A stretch of DNA of 64,000 nt from Liolophura sinensis (GCF_032854445.1 NC_088301.1:9482281-9546280); one strand, 5' to 3'; positions 23,601-33,739 are shown, numbered from the stretch's first letter. Made by a program: numbers and translations. The notes: generated from the sequence alone by a model not told the origin.

Positions 23601-25722
23601 TCGACTCCAACACGGGATCCCCTGACCTGGGCTGGGACACAGACCAGTTCCCAATGGACATCAAGAACTGCACGCTGGTCATGAAGGTAACAGCTCCATG
23701 GCAACACTTCTGTTAAATAGTTTGCATGTAATATAGTTTCTTGTACATGTATATCAGTGAGTTATATCTTTTGATTGCCTTGTTTTTCTTTTGTATATAT
23801 TTGAAGTTTATGCCAATCTTAAAACAGTCTTTACTTTCAATGAAATAAACGAAATTAAACTAGATAATAAGAAGAAGAGATACAGGAGGAGCTAGGAGAA
23901 ACGACGTGCCAAATATTTTACAAACATGTATGTAGACAAATATGTAGGCGATTTGTAATCTACCCAAACTGTTAATATTGACTTCGCAATATACAGTCAA
24001 TAAAGATTTGCCGCTAGTTTTATGTATGGATGGCCGAAAAAACGAAAGACAGTTTCATCTGAAGGAAATTAAGCAATGATGATTCTCTGCGACTCTTGTC
24101 ATATTATAGACAGTTCTGGAACAAGGTGGCATTGCCCCTGGTGGACTGAATTTTGACTGTAAAGTCCGACGGGAGTCCACTGACCTGAGGGACATGTTCA
24201 TATCCCATATCGGTAAGGGTGTTTTTTATGTATTTATTTAGTTAGTTGGTTATTTGATTGTTGTTTTACGCCGTACTCAAAATATTTCACATATACGACG
24301 GCGCCCAGTATGGGAGGAAACCGGGCAGAGCGCGGTGGATACCCACGACCATCTACAGGCCATAACCCTTCTTATAGCATTACCTAAACATATGTTGGCT
24401 ACATGTATGCGACATGTCCTATTATGTTGCTAATATGCCATGCAGATTATGTGGGATGTTATCTGTTTCCATTTAAGGTGCCATGGATTCCTTTGCCAGA
24501 GGTTTAAAGGCCGCTGCGAAGATTTTGGAAGAAGGTGTTCTGGAAAAATACGTCAAGGTAAAAAGAGAACAATTTATATGAAATCTTTTTGTTTTCGAAC
24601 ACCTAAACAACCCGCTAAATAGCACAACATATTGCAATATAGTCGATAGGTTGCAAAGCTATCGCTGGTGATAATTTCGCTCTGGTATGTTTAGAGCTGG
24701 CGATGCCTGAACTGGGACAGAGCCCAAGAACCGTACTGTATACCATGCACGCAGGATAAATCGTTCTGTACACCACGCGCACAGGCTAAATCTTTCTGTA
24801 TACCACGCACGCAAACTAAATCGTTCTGCATACCACACATGCTAATTTGTTCTGTATACCACGCACGCAAACTAAATCGTTCTGTATTGCACATACGCAG
24901 GCTAATTCGTTTTGTATACCAAGGACGCAATCTTGATCTTTCTGTATACCACGCACACAGGTTAATTCGTTCTGTATACCACGCACGCAGTTAAATCGTT
25001 CTGGGTTGCCTCCGTGACCGCAGGGGATAGTACGCCAGCGCGGCGTAAAGACCAAGGAGCCTCCCACCAGTGCGGTTGCTGTGAGTTCATATCCAGCTCA
25101 TGATGGACGTGGGCTTCCTCAGGGTTCTGCCAAGTTTTCTTTCACCATAATGCTGGCCGCCGTCGTAGAGGTGAAACATTCTTGAGTACGGCGTTATAAC
25201 TGTTACTATATTGCTAATTACAGGCGCGTTACTCCAGCTATGAGAGTGGAATTGGCAAGAAAATTGACGAGGGAACTGCAACCTTTGAGGAACTGGAGGT
25301 ATGTAAGAGAACTCTACTCGGTGTCCAGCAGATTTATCTGCATTCCAGCCATATACAGCGTGTCCTTTCCCCTGATTTATTTTCGCCATTTGTATTTCGC
25401 TGTGTACATGTCATTATTTAATAACGAAGTGAATCCAGAAATGTGTGGCATGCACGGACCACAATCAAATAAATTCCTTTCATACTTTTCACAACATGTG
25501 TACCAATGTTATTCGGTGCATATTACATAAGCATTCAAACCATTGTTAAATTTTACTCAGAATTGTTTATTAGCAGTTTAAACTTTCAAGTTTTACGCAT
25601 TTCATGTCTGACGATGACACACCTGTTTCTGTTTACAGGAGTTTATCAAGAAGAACGGTAACCCAGTGGCCGAATCTGGCCAACAGGAACACTATGAGTC
25701 TGTCCTTAACTATTACGTGTGA
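14685..25722 (+). CDS. xylA: Xylose isomerase, 15 exons, 461 aa
   Basis: Interconverts D-xylose and D-xylulose (and glucose/fructose) using two divalent metals. Exons: 14685-14775, 15909-15985, 17367-17439, 17948-18089, 20262-20399, 21112-21221, 21637-21732, 21963-22046, 22821-22876, 23108-23178, 23581-23686, 24110-24212, 24478-24557, 25224-25298, 25639-25722. All have GT-AG borders and the phases close (1386 nt). Motifs: [21 protein letters not shown] (residues 66-86 region), WAFHDRD with catalytic His126 and Asp129, [14 protein letters not shown] (Glu257 ligand, Lys259), VEPNH (Glu293, His296), GSID (Asp321), WDTDQFP (Asp332, Asp334), NFD (Asp364). Every one is the E. coli XylA residue plus 25, so no exon is missing. 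No signal peptide is evident, so it is probably cytosolic. Spliceosomal introns make bacterial contamination untenable. Confidence 0.97.
15245..15441 (+). mobile_element. SINE family A copy in xylose isomerase intron 1
   Basis: 'tcccccgggctctatccggtt', 'cacaatgatgctgaccgccg', 'cataagtggcatattct' and 'acggcgtaaaacaccaaccaa', followed by (aaat)n. The head is partly lost. Confidence 0.85.
16375..17265. repeat. Degenerate minisatellite in xylose isomerase intron 2, split by a SINE
   Basis: Many diverged copies of a ~35-40-bp unit built from 'ttgactgactgattgaattcatcatcact'. The array is broken by a SINE A insertion (16634-16856). The unit itself seems to have grown from the tetranucleotide 'actg/ttga'. 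Confidence 0.88.
16634..16856 (-). mobile_element. SINE family A copy inserted inside the intron 2 minisatellite
   Basis: (ttta)n tail, 'tgattggtgttttacaccgt', 'gcggccagcattatggtggg', 'cagagcccgggggaaaccca' and 'gaactcacagcgaccacatt'. The array continues on both sides, so the SINE is younger than the array. Confidence 0.92.
17440..17635 (+). repeat. ~20-bp tandem repeat starting at the exon 3 donor, xylose isomerase intron 3
   Basis: About ten diverged units of 'gtgtatacaaatcattgtg' begin within a few bases of the 5' splice site at 17440. Open frames running through it are products of the repeat. Confidence 0.85.
18140..18510 (+). repeat. ~40-bp minisatellite in xylose isomerase intron 4
   Basis: About nine units with core 'ggttctccattacaagcata' then 'catgtacctgtggttgaa'. 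They differ by a few substitutions. A short (ttataa)n-like tract follows at about 18553-18577. Confidence 0.92.
18700..19950 (-). mobile_element. Degenerate non-LTR retrotransposon (LINE) 3' remnant in xylose isomerase intron 4
   Basis: On the minus strand, in order from 19.9 to 18.7 kb: a reverse-transcriptase thumb-like segment ([18 protein letters not shown], about 19.8 kb, after a line with QMTQHFF), a segment with [16 protein letters not shown] (about 19.2 kb), and a Cys-rich end [20 protein letters not shown] (about 18.9-19.0 kb). The order and the C-x2-C...VED...VCP ending are typical of animal LINE ORF2 C-termini. Frames are broken by stops and shifts, so it is inactive. The exact clade cannot be told by eye. 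Confidence 0.7.
22031..22330 (+). repeat. Tandem duplications carrying copies of the exon 8 3' end and donor (xylose isomerase intron 8)
   Basis: The real junction reads CACCAGTATGATTACG|GTAAGG (donor after 22046). A near copy, ACCAGTGCGATTACGGTAACG, lies at about 22208-22229, and a weaker one near 22120-22145. The downstream blocks 'gaatcaaattaac', 'gcctttcaaac' and 'aatcaaattgatcat' also recur. Reading through the true donor meets a TAG stop within about 15 codons, so the copies are not alternative coding ends. Confidence 0.75.
24230..24362 (-). mobile_element. SINE family A fragment in xylose isomerase intron 12
   Basis: 'gttgttttacgccgtactca', 'tttcacatatacgacggcgc' and 'gggaggaaaccgggcagag' lie after an (attta)n tail. 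Truncated at the head side. Confidence 0.85.
24740..25005. repeat. 30-bp minisatellite in xylose isomerase intron 13
   Basis: About nine diverged units of 'gttctgtataccacgcacgc' plus 'aaactaaatc'. Two overlapping minus-strand open frames across it (24691-24930 and 24816-25067) are periodic artefacts. Confidence 0.9.
25008..25200 (+). mobile_element. SINE family A copy in xylose isomerase intron 13
   Basis: Head side 'ggatagtacgccagcgcggcg', then 'caccagtgcggttgctgtgag', 'accataatgctggccgccgt' and 'acattcttgagtacggcgtt'. The tail ends about 20 bp before the exon 14 acceptor at 25224. Confidence 0.85.
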
Positions 25723-26170
25723 ACAATCAGGAAACAGCTGTTTTACTAAACAGAAAGTTAATCTTGTTCCAATCGTCGATACTAAAATGATGAACATGGC
25801 TGAAGAAGTAATTGAGACTATCATAATTCATGAAACTATTTGTTAACCGTGATTTTCTTTGTCCAGGTTTGGGATGCCAATTATTTATGTATGATTATAA
25901 CTGCTTTCCGTTGGTATTGACTCCAAATGTATGTTCGCCCTAGAATTGTGACCTTCGCGGAAAACAAACACGGTGATAATGGGTGAAGCAGACCCATTGG
26001 ATCAGTTGAAAAACAAGATGAAAGACAAGTCCCTGTATGACCGGGATACATGCACTTTACATTGACCAGATAACATACATGTTCTCATCCAGTCCAATCG
26101 AAGTCCACCTACTTTATGCTTGACTCTACAGCGTAGGGGACTTTTCATTGTGATATTCAAATACTGATAT

Positions 26171-26176
26171 AATAAA
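26171..26176 (+). promoter_or_regulatory. Candidate poly(A) signal of xylose isomerase
   Basis: AATAAA about 450 nt after the TGA stop at 25722. Plausible 3' UTR length, not proven. Confidence 0.4.
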
Positions 26177-26384
26177 ATGAGAAACCAATGTGCACATGTT
26201 CTCCTCCCTTGAAATGACCTCATTATGTTTATTTAACAGGGCCTACTTTCCACTTGTGTGAACTTTTAACTTACTCGAGTATTTAATTGCTGTGACCTTG
26301 TCTATGTTCATACCAAAGAATATTTAACAAATATCGTCCACCTGAATCCCTGCAGAGATGGTATATACATATAGGCTAAATGTA

Positions 26385-26590
26385 TTTATTCATGTGATTG
26401 GTGTTTTCATGCAGTACTCAAGCATGTTTCCCTTATACAACGACAGCCAGCGTTATGGCAAGAGGAAAGAAGACCTTCCCACGTTCGACCCGGAGAGGAA
26501 GCCGGCATGAGATGGGCTTGAACTCCCGGCGAGACTTATCGGTCATTGTTTTGTGCTAGCAGGTTAACCGCTATGCATACCCCAGAGACC
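26385..26590 (-). mobile_element. SINE family A copy
   Basis: 'gattggtgttttcatgcagtactcaagc', 'acgacagccagcgttatgg', 'cggagaggaagccggcatgag' and 'cttgaactcccggcgag' in tail-to-head order on the plus strand. Diverged and partly deleted in the middle. Confidence 0.8.
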
Positions 26591-27214
26591 TCTGCTACGT
26601 GTAAGGTGACGTATGTATGTATTGCCATGAATTGATGACGTCGGCCCGCGACATCAAAAGCGTTTTAATTAACCCCTTGCTGATGTGGTTGCGCGTTTCA
26701 ATCCGGACTCCCATATAAGTTTTTGTCCGAAAGTTACACATTTGCTTGGCATCAGGATCTCGGCATTTACTTCAGCCCACCTAATCTGCTAGAATGACGT
26801 TTTTCGTGTATAAAACATGACTAAAAGAACGAGTTAATGGGACAAACACGGGGTAAAACAGCATCAAATATTGTGGCTCTAATTTGGTATAGCTTGACTC
26901 TTATGTAAATCGTCCAGACTCCTCCAGAAGAATTTCATTATAGCTCCGTGCATGTGTGCTTGTTGATATAGTTAAAGCCTGCACAAAAAAGAACATCTGG
27001 CGGAAGCGATGTCAGACAAGCAGTGACACAAAGATGTATGCACCTAGTTCTGTATGAAGCATATCTGTATATGTGCACGTGCGGTTAGATATATAACTTA
27101 AGCCTGTGCAGATAGACAGCTGCGATTGTATAGGCCGACCATGTGATGTTCATTGCAACAGATTGATACGATTATATGATGCCCTATAGGTGATCTATAA
27201 ACATATAAATTGAG

Positions 27215-27488
27215 TTATACTCAAGAAATTAATCACAGTTAATTTTCACAGAAAGGCTGTTGTCTGAGTAATGCTAGAATGTATTCTGCCATATTGCAAC
27301 AGACTATTCTGTTAAATATAACACACATTATCATATCAATTCATTAATTCAACATGACTATTCTATTAGACTAACAGGATATTATGTTGAATATGACACA
27401 GTATTATGTTATAATAACAGAATACATTCTAGCATCACACAGATAACAGACTTGTTAAAATTAGCAGATTAATTTTTTTGAGTGTATC
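27215..27488. mobile_element. Fold-back (inverted-repeat) element, MITE-like
   Basis: Left arm about 27215-27300 and right arm about 27407-27488 are reverse complements. 'ctagaatgtattctg' (27274-27288) pairs exactly with 'cagaatacattctag' (27418-27432). The outer ends 'atactcaagaaattaat' and 'attaatttttttgagtgt' also pair. The AT-rich spacer contains further partial inverted repeats. No coding potential. Confidence 0.7.
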
Positions 27489-28045
27489 AATCCATTGTGT
27501 CATCGTGCCATGTATATATCGTATCATGAGAAAGACATTGCTTTAGTATCCCAAAAAAGGGGCAGAAAAAAAAACTGAGAAAAAACGCTGTCTATGATTA
27601 GGTAAGTGCATTGCCTACAAAAAGCGTGCGGATTGCAGCTAGCAATACAAGTCATCTTAGGAAATATAGAGATATTGTGGAGGTTAAATGCCGTCCAGAC
27701 ATAAAACCTATATAGCTACATAGTCTGTGCTTTTGTGTAGGATGCACTAGTTTGATAAGAAGGGACAGTGTGACATAGTACCCTAGATGTACCGCTAATT
27801 TTCTCCACGTTAATATCTCCGTAACTTGGCTCTGGTGAAATGTTAGCTACAAATGTGATAGGGAGTCACACAAGAAAAGATAGCGCTGATCCACCTGGGT
27901 TGTGTCACGCGGAAAGTTATTCTCACAACAAAAATCCCTGTTTTTTACTTGACGGAAAATAACTATCCGTTATAAGAGCGCAGCAATGTCCGGGCAACGT
28001 CGGCATGATCATGCATTATAAACGCGTAATCTTAGTACCACCACT

Positions 28046-28316
28046 TGGGGGCCTCCATGGCTCAGTTGGTTAGCGCGCTAGCGCAGCGTAATTACCCAGG
28101 AGCCTCTCACCAATGCGGTCGCTGTGAGTTCAAGTCCAGCTCATGCTGGCTTCCTCTCCGGCCGTAAGTGGGAAGGTCTGCCAGCAACCTGCGGATGGTC
28201 GTGGGTTTCCCCCGGGCTGTGCCCGGTTTCCACCCACCATAATGTTGGCCGCCGTCGTATAAGTGAAATATTCTTGAGTACGGCGTAAAACACCAATCAA
28301 ATAAATAAATAAATAC
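28046..28316 (+). mobile_element. SINE family A, best-preserved full-length copy
   Basis: The tRNA-like head starts 'gggggcctccatggctcagt' and 'tggttagcgcgctagcgcag' (A box tggctcagttgg), then 'gcggtcgctgtgagttcaagt' (B box-like gagttcaagtcc). The conserved body follows: 'tggtcgtgggtttcccccgg', 'ccataatgttggccgccgtc', 'ttgagtacggcgtaaaacac' and 'caatcaaataaataaataaa'. The head implies RNA polymerase III transcription. The minus-strand open frame over it is not a gene. Confidence 0.95.
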
Positions 28317-28429
28317 CACCACTTGTAGCATATATTCAGTTATCTGTTCAATCACTCATGTAGTGAATATCAAAACAGATTTTTCAGTGAAAACGTACAC
28401 GTAACACTTCTAGGCATCTCTAGGCATCA

Positions 28430-28600
28430 GTGAGTTAGTCTTCTATGACTGGTTAGAGTGTTATGCTTGGTGTCTTGGTACTGTCCGGCTTAACCCGGTG
28501 TTAGTTTTCTAAGACTGGGTGGAGTGTCGTGCCTGGTGTCTTTGCTCCATTGAAGCTGCACTACACCATGCCTGATAACAATTAATATAATAGGAAACGA
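28430..28600 (+). mobile_element. Possible SINE family B relic
   Basis: Two tandem lines containing 'gactgg.t.gagtgt.(a/c)tgc.tggtgtct' resemble the 'atgtctggtgtctt' internal block of SINE B (29900-29925). Too decayed to delimit. Confidence 0.3.
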
Positions 28601-28679
28601 GACAGATATACTGGAACCACTACCGTAATATATGGATGTTAAAACCAATGTACATAAATACGTGTGAGTAGGCCATATG

Positions 28680-28866
28680 TGTATTTGTGAGTTCAAGTCC
28701 AGCTCATGATGGCTTCCACTTCGGCTGGGAAGGTATCCAGCAACCCGCGGATGGTCTTGGTTTCCCCCGGGGTATGTCCGGTTTCCTTCCACCATAATGC
28801 TAGCCGCCACGATATAAGTGAAATAATCTTGAGTATAGAGACACCAATCAAATAAATTAATAAATT
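28680..28866 (+). mobile_element. SINE family A, 5'-truncated copy
   Basis: Starts inside the B-box side ('gagttcaagtccagctcatg'), then 'cgcggatggtcttggtttcc', 'ccataatgctagccgccacg' and 'caccaatcaaataaattaat'. The head is missing. Confidence 0.88.
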
Positions 28867-29716
28867 ATGTTTATTCTAATGCAAAGAGGACAGTGTTTAC
28901 ATTGTGCACATTGTAACAAATGAATGGGGATAAAAATTCGCGATTTAAATAATCAGGTATTATTTCTGCAAATAAATGTATCTTATTCTAGGAATCTGTC
29001 CGAGACATAAAATGATGTTCAGCTGGTATATAAGCACTAATTAATGTGTCCGAGTTCGGGTCGACCTGTTACAAGAGAACGCGATGTGATCGAAATAATT
29101 AGCAAAGCGAATTTAAATTTGAAGAAATCAGGAATGAAAGCATAGCTTTCCAATCACACAATATTAAACTACCTTAATCCCCAAGCATACATAATCCATA
29201 CATACATAAACTTAAAATTATAAACCCAGATTTTGGACAAATTTAACCATAAAAATATCCAGTTACTCTCCCGGTAAAAAAAAACTCGTCAGGCGAAGTC
29301 TTATTCCTTATTTGCTTTTCTTGTTCTTTTTCTTTTTACTTTTTTTATTCATTGATTAAATTCCGCTATTGCTGCGTGGATGTGATCCAGAAAAGAGACA
29401 TATAGCCATAAGCAAGGTGGCTTCGATGTCAATCTTTCTGAACATCAGCCTTGGTAAACTTAGCTGTGGTCCACATGAGCTGCTGACCCTATCAGTCGGT
29501 AAAACAAACGGTCTCTATTATACACAGGTGAGTTACATGGACAGTACTATGCTCAAACATTTTGTTGAGACCTATTCACTTATTCGTTTATTTATGAGAA
29601 ATATGAGTTAATTCACTTATAAGGCATGGTACAGGGTTAACTCTGGAGGTAATCTGAGCTCATCGCATCTGAGCTCATCGCATCTCCCTTTTTTTTTTTT
29701 TTTTTTTTTTTTGGTG

Positions 29717-30045
29717 TTGAACCGCTTCGGTGGCGTAATGGTTAGAGCGTCCGCCTTGAAGTTGGGAGACCTGGAATGAAACCCCGGTTGGGCCAGACCA
29801 AAGGCCTTTAAAAATGGTACTTCTTGCCGCCTTATTTGGCACTAAGACGTTAGAGTAAGTAAAAGGGTTAGTGTGGCGTCAGTATAATGTGACTGTTGTC
29901 ATGTCTGGTGTCTTCGGCATGAAACCTCAGTGGCGGCAGCAATTTGGCGGCATGGATTCGCCTTGTCAGTACATGTAAACACACCAAGTGACTCCTCGTC
30001 GTTATATGACTGAAAAATTGTTAAGTATGACATAAACACCAGAAC
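29717..30045 (+). mobile_element. SINE family B copy with tRNA-like head
   Basis: Head 'ggtggcgtaatggttagagc' (A box) and 'ggaatgaaaccccgg' (B box side). Body 'gtcagtataatgtgactgtt' and 'gtctggtgtcttcggcatga'. Tail 'atatgactgaaaaattgtta' then 'agtatgacataaacacc'. It is preceded by a poly-T tract. An intact tRNA fold is not evident, so I do not call it a tRNA gene. Confidence 0.85.
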
Positions 30046-31033
30046 ATCAGTCAGTCTCCATACAGGCATTGACTTATTAAATGACGACTAAACCTTGTCA
30101 GTGGGCTCCTATAGCATTTTCTCATCAGACACCTCAGAAGTTTTGACACTATTTATCTAAATAAAGATTGCTAATATTAAATGTGGTTGTTTCTCAAGAA
30201 GGGCTGTGATCATTTTGACTTACATGTACTCTGACTGGCTAATATTGGCTCCATGATTCCAAATGTTTAGATTTTAAACTTTCTTTAATGAGTATGAGTG
30301 ATGAATCACTGGACACAAAATCCGCGCTGCACCATTTGGGGAAATCCAGACCAGCGTTCTAACCTAACATTGTACCTAACCTTGTTCTAGCCTAACACTG
30401 TACACATAAATCTAACATCTAACAGAAGTAGAAACTTTATAGGTTTAAGGAAACTTTCATCACAATTCTGAAAATTGGTGTTCAACTTCAAGTCTTTACA
30501 ACAAGTTAAGACAAACTCTGACTTCGGTCTAAAACTGAAAATTGGCGTTATTAAAGTCCAGATCTTAAGTAATACCGTAAGCTAAGACTAAATCTGACTG
30601 AAGTCGAAGAGCGTGGTGCCAAGGTGTATTCCATGCCTCCATGTTAACTTTCTGCACACAGCGAATTCAGATTGCTGTATAGACAATGAGGAACAAAAAG
30701 AAGTAGGCCAAGGGTCTAAGTGGTTTACATTTTCTTATGTAACATGCCACTGTGTATGGGTAGTTGTGCTGGTGATGCAAAGCGGCAAAGTAAAGAGGAA
30801 TATTAGGTGAGGAATAATTCACAATGTATTCATCAATAAGCATGGAATTAGGCATTCGTTTACCAATCGTCAACAAAACTGGGCGTTCCGAGTAAATTAT
30901 CGCAAGACCAATTTCCAAAAACAACTCCAAGCATTCTGCACTGGTACCGACATGCTCTTCGCTAATCACTATTTCCTGTACTTTATCAATCCTTTTGTTT
31001 GTTTACAGGTATTTGGGAGGAAACGAGAGTACG

Positions 31034-33718
31034 ATGTATTACAGTTGGAGGATTATCACTACCCTCGTGCTTTTCTTCGTTGTGGCTAACGAAAGTTCCC
31101 ATGTCTGTGCCCCCTGTGCATGTAACTTAACAAGTGGAACAATGGAATGTTTGAGCATGCCGTACTTAGTGCCACCACCACCCGGCATGAAAACTCTCGT
31201 CCTTCGTGACGTCGATTTTGGTACCTTCAAACACCCAAGCCTAAATAATTTAACTAGAGCTAACATCTCCGAGCTGACCTTTATAGGGTGTAATCTGGGG
31301 GCAATAAAACCTATGACTTTATTTTCGGGGCTAAGGCATCTGAAAAAGTTACGGCTGAACAGAACGACTATCATCCCCGAAAATTTACGCCTGGCGTTTT
31401 ATAGTCTGAGTAGCACAGAGATAAATGAGATTTACCTAGACGACATGGATATCGCTCCACTTCCGTGCCACGTTTTCGACGGGCTCAAGACATCCAGAAT
31501 CTTTCTAATATCACTCCGAGGAAACTCGATCCGGACCCTCCAGTTTTCTGATCATGCTGACATCTTTCAGGAAGTCCCGAGCTTACAGGCTCTTGTCCTT
31601 TCCGAGAACCAAATCGGCGCTGTTGAAGACAACACCTTCGCTGAACTCGTAGCTTTGCAACACTTGTTCCTGGACTTGAACAAAATCCGACGGTTGGAGC
31701 CGTCCGCCTTTAGGATTCCTTCTCTGGTCACGCTAAGCATCGCCGAGAACCACTTCAAGTTTTCCTCTCTAGAAGATACGAGTAAGCTGTTCAGTCACCT
31801 GAGTAAGCTCAAGGTACTCAATATCTCTGGAAACGATCTTAAAGGTGTAAATCCCCGAAATCTGGTTCTTTTGTTCAGGAATTTAACACTGGTAACAGTT
31901 TTGAAATTGGGTCACACCGGTTTGACTTTTCTACCTTCTGGCATATTTCGTGGCTTGAAGATGCTGAAGGAGATCTATCTGGAGGGAAACCAGTTAAAAT
32001 CTTGGCAACCTGAGACATTCCGAAGGCTGAATAATTTGGAGGCACTTTACTTGAACAAAAATAAAATTCAAACGGTAAGTCTTGATAAACTGTATTCCGT
32101 GGTGAACAGGACTCATACAGTCCATTTAAATCTGGCCAACAACCCATTCTCCTGTACCTGTCAAAACAGACATTTTCTCCAGTGGCTTAACCAAATTCAG
32201 CAAAAACCTGTTGGGTATCCGAATCTTTACAGATGCTCAAGTCCGTTTGAGCTCTTCCAGACGCCGCTCGACCAAGTCACCTTTAACAAACAGGGGTGCC
32301 AGAACCCTGAAGAGAGAGGGGAGGGAGGATTTCGGAAGAGAGGCCCTTGCTACCCATGCCAGTGTGACCCAACAACTCTAACCTGCAGTGGCACTGGTTT
32401 AGCCTACATTCCACGGCCACCCTCATCAGTGACGAAAGTTGTTTTCCATTCATTGCACTTCCATGTTCTAAACCAAGCGATCTTGAATAACCTTACGGAC
32501 AATGCCATCACTGATTTCAGTATAACGAACAGCACAATCATCGCACAGTCCAATGATACGTTTAGTCAGTTCTCCTTGAAAAGCCTCAGTCTGTCTGGCA
32601 CGCTGGTCACACCGGAAGTCATAAGGCAAGGCTTGAGCAGTTTGCAGGACAAAAATATTACAAGTCTTCATCTTGAGAACATGGAGTTGAGAGAACTCCC
32701 GTCAAACATGTTCGCTCATTTGAAAGGAATTATTCATTTAACCACGTTGTCGTTAGCCAATAATAAGCTGTCATCCGTACCCTCTGATGGAAATCTGTTT
32801 GTGACCTTAAGTCAATTGAGACATCTTGACCTTTCAAATAACTTGCTAAAGGCTTTAAGCAATAATTCTTTCAAAGGCTTGCTGTCTCTTTGTTATTTAA
32901 ATCTCGGCTCAAACCGCATTCAGGCAGTGGAACCTTATGTGTTCACCTTGAGTGCTCTGACGCACTTAAGGTTCGATAAGAACCGTTATGTCTTTTCTGC
33001 CGCCGATGTAGGCCACATGTTCCACAACGTAACCAGACTGCAGGTTCTAGACCTGTCCGGGAACAACTTGAGCGGCCTCAGTCCCACCATGACGGAAACC
33101 CTTCTAAAGCCCCTGGAGGAGCTCCACATCCTGTCTCTGGACAGCACCGGTCTAACTGATTTGCCGACTGGATTACTCGGCGACAAACCCGGCCTGCAAG
33201 TTCTAAGTGCATGTAACAACAGAATAACCGAAATAGTTCCCAGCTTCTTCACCAGACAGACGCACCTTAGCGCGTTGTATTTACGCGGAAACAAAATCTC
33301 CAAAATTTCCACAGACGTACTGGATATGTTGCGGGACAGCAACATCGAATATCTGAATTTAGCCAAAAATCCCATCGAGTGCTCTTGTCGCTCCAAGGAG
33401 TTCATGAGCTGGATTAACACTACGCATGTCACTCTAGTCGATTACCCAGAATCCTATATCTGTGCGACACCAAGCGGAGAGTATGGAAAACTGGTGTCCG
33501 ATTTTAGACAGGATACCTGCTCGAATTTACTACGTCATCGACTGAGTTACACCACCGCGATTGTTGTTGGCGTGGCATCTGGCATATCTGTTGTTTTGCT
33601 TGTAGCTGTTGTTATAGCCGTGTATTGTCAACGTAAAAAAATATGGTTGTCTACATTACGATTTAAGGCCCGTCTTCGCAGCCAGCGTATTGAAGCACTG
33701 ATCGAGGAGAGGATTTAG
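31034..33718 (+). CDS. TLR-like transmembrane receptor with two leucine-rich-repeat cassettes and no TIR domain (894 aa)
   Basis: One uninterrupted coding exon. I start at ATG 31034 because it opens a signal peptide (MYYSWRIITTLVLFFVVA) and an acceptor (tgtttacag) ends at 31008; the frame's earlier ATG at 30995 lies before that acceptor. Cassette 1: N-cap CAPCAC, LRRs of the LxxLxLxxNxL type, C-cap NPFSCTC..FLQWL from residue 370. Cassette 2: N-cap CYPCQC at 439, LRRs, C-cap NPIECSC..FMSWI at 779. A transmembrane segment follows (about 842-864), then a ~29-residue basic tail (RKKIWLSTLRFKARLR). The cassettes align with each other, so the ectodomain arose by internal duplication. Caps and transmembrane placement resemble Toll-like receptors, but no TIR follows, so signalling would need a partner. 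Likely cell-surface recognition or adhesion; ligand unknown. Confidence 0.95.
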   Translation: MYYSWRIITTLVLFFVVANESSHVCAPCACNLTSGTMECLSMPYLVPPPPGMKTLVLRDVDFGTFKHPSLNNLTRANISELTFIGCNLGAIKPMTLFSGLRHLKKLRLNRTTIIPENLRLAFYSLSSTEINEIYLDDMDIAPLPCHVFDGLKTSRIFLISLRGNSIRTLQFSDHADIFQEVPSLQALVLSENQIGAVEDNTFAELVALQHLFLDLNKIRRLEPSAFRIPSLVTLSIAENHFKFSSLEDTSKLFSHLSKLKVLNISGNDLKGVNPRNLVLLFRNLTLVTVLKLGHTGLTFLPSGIFRGLKMLKEIYLEGNQLKSWQPETFRRLNNLEALYLNKNKIQTVSLDKLYSVVNRTHTVHLNLANNPFSCTCQNRHFLQWLNQIQQKPVGYPNLYRCSSPFELFQTPLDQVTFNKQGCQNPEERGEGGFRKRGPCYPCQCDPTTLTCSGTGLAYIPRPPSSVTKVVFHSLHFHVLNQAILNNLTDNAITDFSITNSTIIAQSNDTFSQFSLKSLSLSGTLVTPEVIRQGLSSLQDKNITSLHLENMELRELPSNMFAHLKGIIHLTTLSLANNKLSSVPSDGNLFVTLSQLRHLDLSNNLLKALSNNSFKGLLSLCYLNLGSNRIQAVEPYVFTLSALTHLRFDKNRYVFSAADVGHMFHNVTRLQVLDLSGNNLSGLSPTMTETLLKPLEELHILSLDSTGLTDLPTGLLGDKPGLQVLSACNNRITEIVPSFFTRQTHLSALYLRGNKISKISTDVLDMLRDSNIEYLNLAKNPIECSCRSKEFMSWINTTHVTLVDYPESYICATPSGEYGKLVSDFRQDTCSNLLRHRLSYTTAIVVGVASGISVVLLVAVVIAVYCQRKKIWLSTLRFKARLRSQRIEALIEERI

Positions 33719-33739
33719 ACACTCAGCAATGATTATTTG

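Larger units (their letters stand above)
25723..31008. other. Intergenic stretch between xylose isomerase and the LRR receptor
   Basis: Contains the xylose isomerase 3' flank, SINE A copies (26385-26590, 28046-28316, 28680-28866), SINE B copies (29717-30045 and a relic near 28430-28600), a fold-back element (27215-27488) and a poly-T tract at about 29690-29712. A good donor (cacag|gtgagt) at 29527/29528 could end a 5' untranslated exon of the LRR gene, whose coding exon follows an acceptor at 31008. This is unproven. No other exon is supported. Confidence 0.55.

Noticed and set aside
29717-29800. tRNA gene
   Set aside because: A- and B-box-like sequence is present, but cloverleaf pairing is poor and it continues into the SINE B body and tail.
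30995-31033. Upstream ATG of the LRR open frame as start
   Set aside because: It precedes a good splice acceptor (tgtttacag ending at 31008), and the downstream ATG at 31034 begins a clean signal peptide.
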